In this document: piece by piece, positions 1 to 12,400 of the stretch
How the letters are laid out: every line of letters starts with the position of its first letter
How positions within the stretch are numbered: position 1 is the first letter of the stretch
Assembly (NCBI RefSeq): GCF_026230105.1
Contig: NC_079477.1
Coordinates: 18,605,001-18,669,000, forward strand
Source: Diorhabda sublineata
Lineage: Eukaryota > Arthropoda > Insecta > Coleoptera > Chrysomelidae
Direction of reading: 5' to 3'
Length of the DNA stretch: 64,000 nt
The notes under the pieces: generated by a model
Told to the model about the DNA's origin: nothing
Databases searched by the model: none
The model's input: only the letters and a program-made list of their open reading frames with translations
Made by a program: the position numbers and the translations under genes

Positions 1-2
1 CT

Positions 3-149
3 TCTCTTCTACAACTGCGACGGAAAATAGAAGCCGCGGATGTAATTAAAAATAATAGACAAGGATTATTTGATATTAAAAGATCTTTACGAAAGCGGAT
101 TATAAAGTGTATGTAAGTAAATGGTGGGCATTTTGAGCATTTGCTTTGA
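3..149 (+). pseudogene. C-terminal end of a Tc1/mariner-superfamily (IS630-like) transposase, broken
   Basis: The frame starting at base 3 reads through basic residues into a stop and then a short tail, NGGHFEHLL, before TGA at 147-149. Tails of the form NGxHFEHLL end many insect IS630/Tc1/mariner-type transposases. One in-frame stop (TAA after ...IIKCM) separates the basic stretch from the tail, so this copy is dead. Only the end of the gene is in the window. The similarity is recalled, not computed. Confidence 0.5.
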
Positions 150-341
150 AGTTTTTTATTTTTGTTCACAAATTTGTTATTGTTGCATATTTAAGGAATA
201 ATAAAAATTTTTTATGAAAAAATTAAAATTTATTGAACTTTTTAGAAGCAAATAACTCGATAACCGATTGAGTTACACGAATCAAAGAAGAGTAATTTTT
301 TTTGTAGAATTTAACGCTTTTTAATATTTTTTTATTATTCC

Positions 342-2640
342 AGTTGTAAGATTAGCCCTAGATATTTAAATTTTTCTACCCGTTCTATAGGTTTTCCATT
401 ATATGTTACTCTAGATTTTCTAAACGTATTCGCTTCCCTAGTGATAATCATGAATTCAGTTTTTTGATGTTGATGTTTAATCCCATGTTTTGGCTATGTC
501 CACCTACTATATTAATTAGTTGTTGTAGGTCATCTATATTATCTGTAATCAGCACGGTGTCATCGGTGTAACGTATGTTGTTGACCCAGACTCCATTGAC
601 TTTGATCCCAATGTCTCCATCTTCAAGTGAATCTCGAAAGATGGCTTCAGAGTATATATTAAACAGGAGCGGCGACAATATACAACCTTAACGTACTCCT
701 CTGCGAATCCGAACTTGCTCAGTTAGACCATGATTTACTTTGACTTGCGATTTTTGGTGTCAATACAGATTTTCAATACAACGAATGTCTTTTTCGTCCA
801 AATCCAATTTTTTGAGGAGCTACATAGGTTTGTGATGTTGAACTTTATCGAGCTTTTTCGTAGTCTATGAAGCATAGACAAACATTTTTTCTTTGGTCAT
901 AGCAGTTCTATACAAGGACCTGTGTTGCGACGATTGCGTCTCTTGTACCTAACCTCTGTCTAAATCCAAATTGCGAGTCGCTTATATTAATTATCACATT
1001 TTCTATATAATCTCTGATGTATTATTCTTAGGAATATTTTTAGGGAGTGACTCATAAGGCTAATTAGCCTATGATCTTCCCACTTTCTTGCGTTCAATTT
1101 TTTTGGGATAGGAATAAAAACTGAAGACAGCCACTGTTCAGGGTAATGACCAGTATCATATATCTTGTTGAACAGCTTGTGAAGCACTCTAATGCCCCTT
1201 TCGTCCAGTAGTTTCAGTATTTCTGATGGTATTTCATCTGGACCAGTTGCTTTATTGTTTTTAGTGACTAGTACAGCCTTTTCTACCTTTTCTTTGGTAA
1301 TAGAAGGTCCAGTTAGACATTCTTCTGTATCGAGTTCTCTGGTGTGGTCTATTGTCGTCAAAAAATTTTTCTACATAGTCTTCCTATATCCTGTATTTCT
1401 CATGACCTTCCATAACTATCTGGTTGTCAAGTTGGTTATTATACCTAGATTTCGTTTTTTAAATATACCAGCGGCTTCCTTTAATCTTTTATGGAGGTTG
1501 AAATCATCGTACCTTCGTTGCAGTTGTTCTATTTGGTTGCACTCGTTTTTAAGCCATTCATTTTTTGTAACTCTAATTTTTCATCTTATGAGTCTCTGTA
1601 AGTCTCTGTACTTATTTATGTCCTTTTTTAGTTTTCTACGCTCATCCATTAAGAGCAAAATTTCATCGGTCATCCATTTTTGTTTTTTATTTCTAGATTT
1701 GAATCTTAGAACACTTTGTGAGGCATTTCTTAAAACACTTGCTATTTCTACCCATGATTTTGACGGGTCGTCCTCTTCCACCGTGGAATCTAACTTCTGT
1801 ATCTGAGAGTTTAACCGGTTGGTTAATACGGATTTGATGGTTTGACTGTGCAGTTTATCTAGTGCTATTGTACGTCTTGGTGTTTCCTTTTTAGTCTTTG
1901 AAAGGGATATTTTTATGACGGCCGATAGTAGTACATTGTCTGTGGGTATATCAGCTCCAGGATATGTGCATTCCGTTTTTACTGAAGAAGCAAATCTGGA
2001 GTTTATAAGGATGTAATCTATCTGGTTACGGGTAACGTTCCCTGGTTGGTCTCTTGGTGATTTCCAGGTATATAGGCGGCGAGGGTGATGTTGGAACTAT
2101 GTGTTGGTTACTGTCATATGTTATTCTTGACAGAACTGCAGGAGACGATCCCCTCTTTCATTTCTTATTCCCAGACCAAAGGGCCCAACGATGTTTTCGT
2201 ATTTGCCCTTTCCTAGCTTGGCATTTAGGTCGCCCATGACCATATTAAATTCATGTTTTTTAGTTAATTTTAGAAGACCCTTCACATCACTGTGAAACTC
2301 TTCTATGTCTTGGTCGTTTCAGTCGGCAGTTAGTGCTTACAGCTGAATTATATTTAGGTCGAAAGGTTTAGCTCTAAGTTTTATTATAGCAGTACGATCG
2401 GAGTAAGGGACGAAGTCTACGACAGATTTTATCAGGTTTTTGGATATTATCATAACTACCCCTTTTCTGTGATTTCTGTCCTGGTTTCCTGAATAATAAA
2501 AAACATCATCATATTCCAGAGTCGGGCCACCAAGTTTCTGCAGCTTCTAGAATATCTATCTTGTGCCTGCTTATTTCCTGTACGAGATTTTTCAATTTCC
2601 CAGTTTCGAAAAGGCTTTAGGTGTTCCAAGTTCCAATTTT
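342..2640 (-). pseudogene. LINE endonuclease-reverse transcriptase, frameshifted
   Basis: The polyprotein is spread over several frames. The N-terminal endonuclease block (KIGTWNT, then HKIDIL) is near 2640-2540. The RT fingers/palm read NKATGPDEIPSEILK and YPEQWLSSVFIPIPKK between 1361 and 987. The palm carries MSPLLFNIYSEAIF and YTDDTVLI between 678 and 448, and a closing KYLG block lies near 360. These are conserved landmarks of APE-type LINE reverse transcriptases, where the YxDD aspartates bind metal. Multiple stops and frame changes make it non-functional. The exact clade (RTE-like or Jockey-like) cannot be settled by eye. Confidence 0.8.
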
Positions 2641-2685
2641 TAAAGTTGTACGTAAGTTAAGTCTTTCTTCTGAAACATTCAAGTC

Positions 2686-2717
2686 AGTCCCCCCCCCGAT
2701 GATCCGATCGGGGGACT
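2686..2717 (-). other. C/G-rich hairpin at the 5' end of the LINE
   Basis: The sequence agtccccc...gatcggggact is self-complementary: AGTCCCCC plus GAT on one arm pairs with ATCGGGGGACT on the other, with a slipped C-run. It lies immediately upstream of the endonuclease frame of the adjacent minus-strand LINE. It therefore looks like 5'-UTR structure of that element, not host sequence. Confidence 0.55.
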
Positions 2718-3359
2718 ATTTAAAATTCCGGAAAATTTTGATTCGAATGTATCCATGTGGTTCTCTTGGGAAAATACACTAGGTGGTTTCCCGTTGTCTT
2801 CCTAGTTTTATTATTCTTTACAATTTCGAACGTGGATAGACGTTTTTATGATAAGAGTTGAATTATTTTTTACTTATGTTTTCATTTCCATTTTTTGGTA
2901 CAATAGTAATGCAGGCATATATGTAGCGGAAAAAGAGTGTTCATGTTATGTTTGCTTAAAATAGTTGTCTGAAGATCTTCCTTCGCTAATATTTGATATG
3001 GATACCCCCAGAACACAATATTCATGGGTAATCTTCTTTTTGAATTTAATATTTCATAAAAAAATAATACACCACAATTCTCGATTAATTTATTCTCTCA
3101 CTACTTTTTTCAATAGATATCACTTTTTACGTTTCGATTTAATTTATATAAAGACCAAATTTAGGTTGAAACGTCGCAAGGAATTTTTATTGAAACAAGC
3201 CATTACAATCAAAAGAAACCTACAATCAAGACGATTTATCAAAAAAACGTTAAAGGTCTAAGAAGGAAGAAATATAAGAATCAGCTGCCATACGTTATGT
3301 GATTAATAAGTATTACATTTTTATATTACGCATTTCATTGGGATCAATTTGTTTTCTAG

Positions 3360-3426
3360 GGTCATTCGCAAAGATGTATGCCGGAATCATGTGAATGTCC
3401 TTATCCTCCAACGTTGGAACCCAATG
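3360..3426 (+). CDS. torso: torso exon A (N-terminal extracellular, Cys-rich)
   Basis: Encodes residues 1-22 of the visible frame, with three cysteines (in RCMPESCECP). The acceptor is tttctag before 3360, and the donor GTAAGT starts at 3427, phase 1. Fly Torso also begins with a small Cys-containing segment after its signal peptide, which fits. The acceptor implies at least one earlier exon. None was found in 1-3359, most of which is a LINE. Confidence 0.7.
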
Positions 3427-6400
3427 GTAAGTTTTAGCACATTAATATTATTCAAAGGTAGAATATACTCGTAGAATAAATGTACCATATACCAGTTGCC
3501 AATAATATTTACGTAAAAATAGAGAATTTGCCAATATTTTTTCAAAGTTCCGTATGTCTATATCAACAGCAGCTTTTAAATTTTAGAGGGATTGTAGAGA
3601 GGGAATTATATGTATTGAAATGAATTGAAATTTTAAATATATCAGAGTTTTAATTAGAAACAGAGTTGGTTACAAGTTTTTTGATAAATGGTTTCTGAAC
3701 TTAAGCGAGAATGTTTTGATTATTTTTCATAAAAATATTTCAATGTTCAAAACATTGTCATTGTGACCCTCCTAAGCAATTATTTTCACCAGTCGTACAA
3801 CTAAATAAACAATTGTAATTTTTCAGTAGATCTACCCAATCATGAGAAGGAAACAACAACAATTTCAAATGTAAAATTTTCGCCCCATATGGCAAGTTAT
3901 CCTAATTCACCAATACCGCATTGTATAGAAACTACTTTTATAGTTCTTCGCTGGAAAACATCCCCTCAGCCTGGAGTTTACTACTATATTCGATATTACA
4001 ATACCAAAAATAGAAATACACGCTTCGAATCTAATGTGGTAAGTATGAATTCGTAGCAGACTGTGCTTTTTTGTCGTTACGTTTTTTAATACGTGCTGTT
4101 TTTTTTTCGTGATCCCAGTTACAATTTCGGAAGGGACACATAGCTTATATGTGTTTAAGTAAGTAAAAATAGTATTTTGATAATATTGTGAACTTAACTT
4201 AGTAACAAATTTTGTGGGTTATGTTGATGTTGGCCTATTTACCCCGAAAAATTTTAAGGTTTGGGGTAAGTGGTAAGAAAATACCTACGCAAAACAACTC
4301 GTGGTGCCGATAGAGGTAGGTTCAGCAAAGAAGAGATAAAAGCTGTTTTGGCTGAACAGCAAAGTCAAAACACGATTAAGGAAGCGCCTAGACAATACAA
4401 CTTCCGAGAACAACCCTTAAACATTATGTTAGAGGTACAGAGGGGAAAAAGGCTATGTGATAGAAAAAGGCAAGGAAGAAGGTGGAGTAGCGACGATCTC
4501 AAATAAGGATGAAAAAATGTTAGTAGAAAGACTTTTAACAATGGGCTTCGATTTGTCAAGTTTTGGAAATTGTGTAATCTTTTGTTAAGGTAATTGATTT
4601 AAAAAACAGAAAGTTACAAATCCGTCTCATTAAAGAAAAAGAAAACAAAAAAGGAGAGTCTTTTATTAACTGTGACACTTCTGATGATAAAGACCTACTG
4701 TTATTGTTTTCCGAAAGCGAACACTTTACTGATTTAGTAAACTTTAGTAAGTTTTTGTTTATTCTGTTACACTAACTTAATACTTTCGAACTCCAAAATC
4801 GCGCACAATCCTGAATAAATTTAACTTTATATTAAGGTTTACAAAAAAAAAGCTGTAAATTGGGGACCTGCCTTACATGGTAACTTTAATATGTTGGTAA
4901 CAAAACGCACATTTATAACCAAGTTTGGCGGTCAAAACTCAATAGTAGAATGAGTAAAGAAAGTAATGAATATTGAGCAGGAAAATAAATGAATGGGCAG
5001 TTAACAGACAAGAATTGGAAATAGGTAAGAAATCTCATGCTTAGCGGTTGCAGAAACATACAGGTTGTAAAATATTATTCCTCCTCTATCGTAAAGAGAA
5101 CGAATACCGAAGAATGTTTCACGAATTTTCTGTGGTTAGTTAAACTAACCAACTTTATCCTAATCCAGTTGAGAGGCCATCTAAAAAGGCTTGCCTTGAA
5201 TAATTTATGGATTAATCAACACAAATTTTGAACTTAGTGCGGCCTGCATCTACCCACGTTTCGTCCAGCTAATAAATTTTTCTATTCTTTCTTCTATAGG
5301 CCTTTCTTTTCATTAAATAATAACTTCTCCAAAATACTATTTTTGGTTTCTGGAGCAACAAACTATGTCTGCCTTTTTTTAAAATTCAAAACTTAATTTG
5401 TGGAATATCGACTTTATGAAATCTTGTATATCAGCATCATCGTTTACAAATTTTGCAACTGAATATATTGTTGAGATTTCTTTTCGGAAAAAATGTATTT
5501 TCCTTCTAATAGCTTCTAATTCAAAAGCATCTATCTTATCAATTATTATCTTTCGTGAGGGGTATGGTTTTGGAGTCGAAAAAAAATCTTTTATTGAGAT
5601 TCCCTCATTACTGCATAAACACAAAATTTGTAAAGGTACAAAATTACATTTTTTTTCATTAATATTCAGTTTTTTGTCTTTTTTGGCTCTATTGTGGAAA
5701 CACAAATTAGCATCATAATATCAGTATATGACATTTAAAAAAATACAATTTACTGTACACTAAAGATCTATTAAAATATACCAACGCAAACTGTTAAAAC
5801 ATAACTAACCATTCCGACCCTGTAGTATTGTACCAAAAAAATGTACACCCCTTGTTGGATAGATTGGTAGTTTCCACCATTTGCGCTTTTAATTCCTTCT
5901 CCTCTAACGAAAATTTATTTCTTTTTCAATCGGTTCGGATTCTATGTGAACTTCCGAACTATTCATCTTACTCCTCATTCCATCATTTCTATTGGCCATT
6001 TTATTTTTAGATTCTACATATTGTCAGTACTGTTATTGTCGGATGAAACAACTGTTACATATTTTTCATCACTCTTCATGATTTGATGTAACACTAATCG
6101 CCGATAATAACGTAACTGTCCATAACTTTTTCAAATGATCATAATCTCGAATTTGTAAAGAAATGGTGGTGCTGGAAATTCAACAACTGATTTTAATTGT
6201 GCCGATTTCAAGAATGTCCACTCATGTTTATTTATCACGAACAGTTTCTTTTCATTATTATGTAAAAGAATACAAACGGGACAATACAGTATTCACAAAC
6301 ATTTTTAATACTACATTACTATTAATAATTAAAACTTGACTTTGTTATTGACATACAATTTTTTTGTCTTATTAGAAAAAGTAAATCATGGAATAAATCA

Positions 6401-9400
6401 ATATCAACATGTTTACAGAGCTGAAGGATTTACAGCACTTATTTAATGGAGAATTGGTGACAGAAATTAGAATCATGAACTTTTATATCATAAATCGAAA
6501 TATTGAATTTAATGCGACTAGTAATCTCATTGGAATCGATAAGATTATTAACAATTTTACTCACGAATATAACATCTTTTTTATGACGTTTATCTTCCAG
6601 GGAAATTAAAGTTGAACAGATTCTAATAATTATTTGCTATAAACTTTTTCATAAAGCCATGTCGCAACAGAGTTGTTATATGTTCTGCACCAGCTGATTT
6701 AAAAGGAGGTTTTTGAATTTTATCGACGATTGTTTTTGAGGGGATTTGAGATGAAAATTCATAATTGATTTTAATATTATTATTTTGAGTAGTATTGTTC
6801 AGGTTTCTGTTATGAGGGCTGAAAAGGAAACTGAAATAATTTGAGATAAATTGACCATCAATTTTTTGTTAGTATCCCAAATGGCATCGATAGTACCAGA
6901 CTTCCACTTTTTGACTTCACAAACTACCAAATAAGTTTTGGGTTTGTATGTATTTGTCGATACAGTTTTTAAAATCTAGTTCAATTAAATGCTTTACCTC
7001 CCCTCTTAAAAGCTTAAGCTTGAAATAATTCAAAGGATTCGAATACCTTTTCCATTTGACATGAAGCTATTGATGTTGATCTCTGTCAAAATTAACCATC
7101 CAACCAATCTTGCTGTTAGACGCTACCGTATCGTATTTTCTTCATTCCATTAATTTTAATGTCAGGAGCATAGCAATGTTTCTGATATATTCGTCCGAAT
7201 TTTACAATTATCTTATAGATAGATTAATTCTAATGCTCATGAACAAACTGTTTTTCTGTTATGGGTAAATATTTCGAGTGGAAAATAATGAAGAAACCGA
7301 GAAAAAGTTACGTAAATATTATTCTTAAAGTGCCCAATCCCGAATTATTTGTAAGTGATTATCTGCTTTTAAAACTGGCTATTTAACAAACTATTTCAAC
7401 CGAATGGGTGTACCATAATTATGTAGTACACTTTGTAAGAAGCTATCTTCCTAGCTAAGATACATTCATTCGAAATACACGTTTTATCGAATAACAGTTT
7501 TTATGAATTCCCAGAAGACGATACCAAAACATTTTGTGTTTTTCCAAACATAAATAACTAGCGATCTTATACGATATCTGAATCTCTCGAAGGAATCTGC
7601 TAAAATACTTGAAGCGAAAATGTGCTCCTATATGTAATGATAAAAAATATTCAGTTAAAAATGACGAATATTATTAGGTAATTTGCCTTGATTTACAAAT
7701 CGTGAACTTCATCTTTCGACAACTCATTTCTATTTACTTTTTAATAAACCTTTTGGACAACACCAAGGATGAGTGAATAATACATTAAAAGAAATTGACC
7801 TTTAATCCATTTCATGATTCTACAAAACTTGATCAACTAAGCTCAATGGTTGAAAAAACAATTAAGGTTACAAGTATAACATTGGTATGTGCTGATGATC
7901 TGTGTATTATTGAAAAATCACTAATAACATTTTCTCATCTTTAGAATTAGTACCAAAGGAAATGTTCATGAAATAAATGAAAGAAAAACTAAATATATGG
8001 TGAGTGATGACCGCCAAACCAACCCAACGATACAATTACGAAACTATAATTTCGACTAGGTTAATAGCTTTGAATATCTAGGAAATGAACAGCGGCTCAC
8101 GTGGATCAACTCAAAGTCCAGAAATCTAGACGATGACGATGGACCTTCGAAAGAAGAATTATTTGGTAAATGTATGGCACAGTAGAAGAAAATAATTAGT
8201 GTAGGAACGTTTGCCATTTTGTACAAGGACATAAACGTGGATGAGTACAAGAAACTTGCGATTCTGCAGTGTGTGGGTCGTGCTGTGCGGATTGATAAAA
8301 AATCAAACATCAAGAACTCATCGACTCAACGAGACTGTATTTAAAGCTTGGTGTACATCTATTCAAGTAGTATACAATGGTCTTAGGTTAAAAATATTTA
8401 TATTCAAAGTAATACCATGAGCATTATAGTGCACCATCTCCACAACCACCTAGATTGTTTTTTCGAAAACTTGAGTGATTGTAGTAAAATACTATGGGAT
8501 AACCACATGATTGCCGACTACTGTTGGAGCTGTCGAGAGACTACCCTACTAGACTAAAGTTAAATATAACGTACTTCGAAAAATAGATCGAATATACAAA
8601 ACCTGCAGATTTTTTCGGATTCTTGGCAACGAACAATAGAAAAATCGAAAGTGCCTAAAAATATGTTGGCCTATGTTATCCCTATTCATGATAATTTGCA
8701 TTTTTAACCTCAAAATTCAGTTACTTCATGATTACAACTTAATTTGTTTTCGCTGTTCTAAATAAGTACTAAACATCATGGAAAGATAACCATGTGACGC
8801 ACTTAAAAGATAAACAGGAACAGGCAACGTAGGTTATCTGTTGAGAATTAATAAATCATACAAATATATTATATCCACTTTGTCAATTAAACTCATAATT
8901 CGAAATAATTTATTTTTAGATCAATTTAAGTTATTTATTCTCTTTTGACATAACATGTTTTATATGATTTCTCTGAACAAATTTGTAATCCTCACTAAGG
9001 GCAGATTTAAAGTTATCTACAATCTGACTACTGAAAATTGGAATTTTATTTTATTCATTTATCCACTACAAACGCCCACATTCATTCTATTGAATTTAAT
9101 AGACAATAAGTGTCATCCAACTGGGTGTTTATAAATGCATGCATGCGACAAAAGATTATTTCTCGTATAGAATTAAGAGGGGTCCTTCCTATAAAAAAAT
9201 TTCCTCATGCTACCTCTTTCCGAGATATCACCCTTAAAAGGTGGTGACTAAAATTGAGTTTTTATTTTTTTTTTTTTTATTCTAAAATGTCAGTAATACT
9301 AGAAACATGAAATTCTGTAATTATTGTGAACTCGCAAATGAATAACTACGGGAATTTTTTTTCTACTCTTTTTCACTCAATTTATTGAAAAAATTAGAAA

Positions 9401-12400
9401 TTGTGGTGTTTATTTTTATTTCTTTGCTGCAACTGGTTTTGGGAAAAAAATAGGAATTGAGAATTAAAAGATTCTTGAATGAAACAAGGATTTAAAGTTA
9501 TAATTTTATTTCACAAAATTTCATCTTGAAAAAAATTTTGATATGAAATAAAGTAAGAATTGCTAATTTCATCATCGTATAATGTGGAACAATATTGAAA
9601 AAATACCTGTGGTCATAAAAAATCAATTTTAGTCACCCCCTTTTAAGAGTGATATCTCGGAAAGAGGTAGCATTAGGAAAGATTTTATAGGAAGGACCCC
9701 TCTTAATTCTATACGAGAAATAACATTCTGAATTTTGTGACAGGGATTTAGAAACACCCTGTATATTTTTCTAAATCAGTATTTGATCATTTCAATCAAT
9801 TGTTTATTTGTCACTTTTGGAGATAGCTATAGACTTTTTGTATTCAAAAAGTTGATTTGGTTGTTTAAGTCAGTATTTAGCGTTGTACAAATAAATAGTT
9901 ATTTTTCAATTCCTCCAATCGCTGAAAGAATTCAGAGCATTTTGGCAATAAAAAAGTGAATCATGGATTGATGTGATAGCTAAAAATTGACAAAAAATAT
10001 GAGGATAGACAGAAATGTGCTTATGCTCTATTAGGTAATATTGATTAAACATGTGATGTAACTACGAGAAAAAAACACTTTGTAGATGATGCTTTCTTCA
10101 ATTATTTTTGGATAAAGTTTGATGCAGCATATCACATTTTTTCTTGACGATGCACCATTCTTTGAATAGTCATGGATAATACAAGAAAATGAGTAGTCAT
10201 GATTATTTTAATCCCACGGATATTTAGTTTTAAGAATAAATGAAAACAAATTTATACAGTCAATTAATAATCGATGAGAATTATAGAAACAAATACAAAA
10301 TGCGTCACTTATTAGAATTAACATAACCTTACAATCATCACGACTTTTCACACACAGATAGATCTTGATGAAGTCTATCGAACAAAATTATCCATGGTTC
10401 GATATCTGTTAGCCTATCAGAGATAATGGCCACTTCCGGTATCTCCGGAAGTACATGTTTCCGTATAAAATAGATATGATATATCGATTTCTCGTAGCAA
10501 CAGTAGTCTATGTATGAAGTTTCATTATGATCGTCGTGGGGCGGCTTATCATATTCTTACCTTTTTATTTTATTTTTTATTTTTTGGGGAACTTGATGCA
10601 AAATATTCAGGTGTGAGTAAATGACGTGAGAATAATGCTGTGACATAAAAAAATTATATTTAAGTATATTTTTTAAATTATACATTCGAACATTATTAAT
10701 TTTGATGGATAATTACGTATTTCCGTGTAGTGTGTTTAACAGTATAAATAATTCTACACTACTATCTGAAGACCACGGGCGGCTCATGCCCGATAGTTAA
10801 CAATCATTACAATCTATAGATAGCAAAAATTACTTTTGAATCGATTTTATAACAAAAAGATACTCATATCTCGTTCAAATTTATGGTTTACGATATATGT
10901 ACTAGAAATCGTTCGCCATAAAGAGACATTATGAAGAAAATTATCATAATTTGCAATTATTTACTGAAAATACTTACAGGAGGTATTAAAACAGAATCAA
11001 ACATTTCTTGGAGAACTAATGAATAAGTAAATAAATAATCATTTGTACTACATACTATCAAATATCATATAACTGGCTTAAGGAAAAATTAGAAGAAAAT
11101 TAATAATTAAAGTATAAAAAATAACATTTTTCCTAATAGGTCGATTGATAGAGGAAGTCAATTTGCATGGCCATCACGTTTCCCTGACTTAAATGCAGTG
11201 GATTAATTTTTTGGGGGGAATCTTAAAAGCTTGGTATATGCAACACTTCATATGCAAAGTACTTCCCAGTTCAAAGAAATATCCTCCATAGACTCCGGAA
11301 GTGTGTAGAAGTGCAAAGTACCTACTTTGAACAATTAGTATAGTTTTTTTATTATTTGATAAATTGTAGGCTAATCAACTATCTATAGTTCAATTTTTTT
11401 CTTTTGTAAGTAACATGATATTAGACAATACGAGTTGCAGTTGAATTAGAAATGTTTGATTGAGTTTCAATACCTCCTATAAGTATTTTCTTCAAAATGT
11501 CTCTCTATGGCGAGTAGTTTCCAGCCATGTACAACAATCAAAAAAATCTATATATCTCATAAACTATAAATTTTATTTAGTTAAGCAAAGAATACATTTT
11601 TGTTGAAAAATCGATAGAAAAAATCATTTTTGCTATCCAGGCTGTCCCTGTGAAAATTACGGATTTTTAATCATTAGAATTATAGTAGTGTAGAATTATT
11701 TTCAGACACCACATGGACACACGTAATCATCCATTGAAAATTCATAATGTTCGAATGTATAAGTTAGAAAATACACTTGAATATAGGCTCTAATTTCACC
11801 ACTTTAAAGGTCTATAAATCAGAAAAGAGGGGTCGTATGAGATTTTTTTCTATGTCAGAGCATTATTTTTGCGTCATTGGCCATTGCAATAACGGATGTG
11901 TGAAACAACACTTTCTTCTAAGCCAAATGCGGCCTTCTTTATTTCTTCTCTCAAACGTTGCAATAAGTTCGTATAATACTTGCCATTGATAATTTTTCCT
12001 TTATCAAAATAGTCAATGGAAATTATTCAACGCACATACCAAAAAACCGACACCATGACCATGCCTGTACAGTCTCGTTTAAACTTTGCTACCCAATATT
12101 TTACTGTTGATAATGAAGGAGCACCTCACCCAGAGTAGAATCTAGTTCTGCTTTTGTATTTATTTGGCTAAAGCTTTTCAAATGAAATAACGATGAATTT
12201 TTTCCGTGTTCACAAAATCACCGAAAACGTCCATTATTGATGGCTGTCAAACAAATACTAAACAACATGGCATTTTAAACTTGAAACATATGCTTTCTAA
12301 TACAGTGGTATTTTTGAAGCAATTCTCGTATACGATTAATAGTTCAAGCTATCCCAAATCACTATTGTAAAGTTATTTTAATTAAATGGATTCATTGAAA

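Larger units (their letters stand above)
342..2717 (-). mobile_element. APE-type non-LTR retrotransposon (LINE), 5' end kept, 3' end missing
   Basis: Read on the minus strand, this segment begins with a C/G-rich hairpin (2717-2686). It continues with an endonuclease region whose first residues are KIGTWNT (about 2640-2050), then a coiled linker (1781-1581), reverse-transcriptase core (1361-987) and the YTDD active-site block (678-448). It stops abruptly after a KYLG motif near 342. The thumb and C-terminal part expected after KYLG are missing. Target-primed copies normally lose the 5' end, so a 5'-complete, 3'-truncated copy is odd. It lies just upstream of the first torso exon seen. Confidence 0.8.

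Noticed and set aside
1192..1806. 204-codon + strand frame
   Set aside because: Antisense shadow of the minus-strand LINE. It is Ser/Phe-rich with no motif.
2965..3261. 98-codon + strand frame directly before torso exon A
   Set aside because: No signal peptide, no usable donor in the right phase, and Lys/Arg/Phe-rich AT-driven composition. Not accepted as the missing 5' exon.
5398..5718. 106-codon + strand frame opposite a transposase relic
   Set aside because: The minus strand has recognisable transposase-like blocks. The + frame is Phe/Ser-rich shadow.
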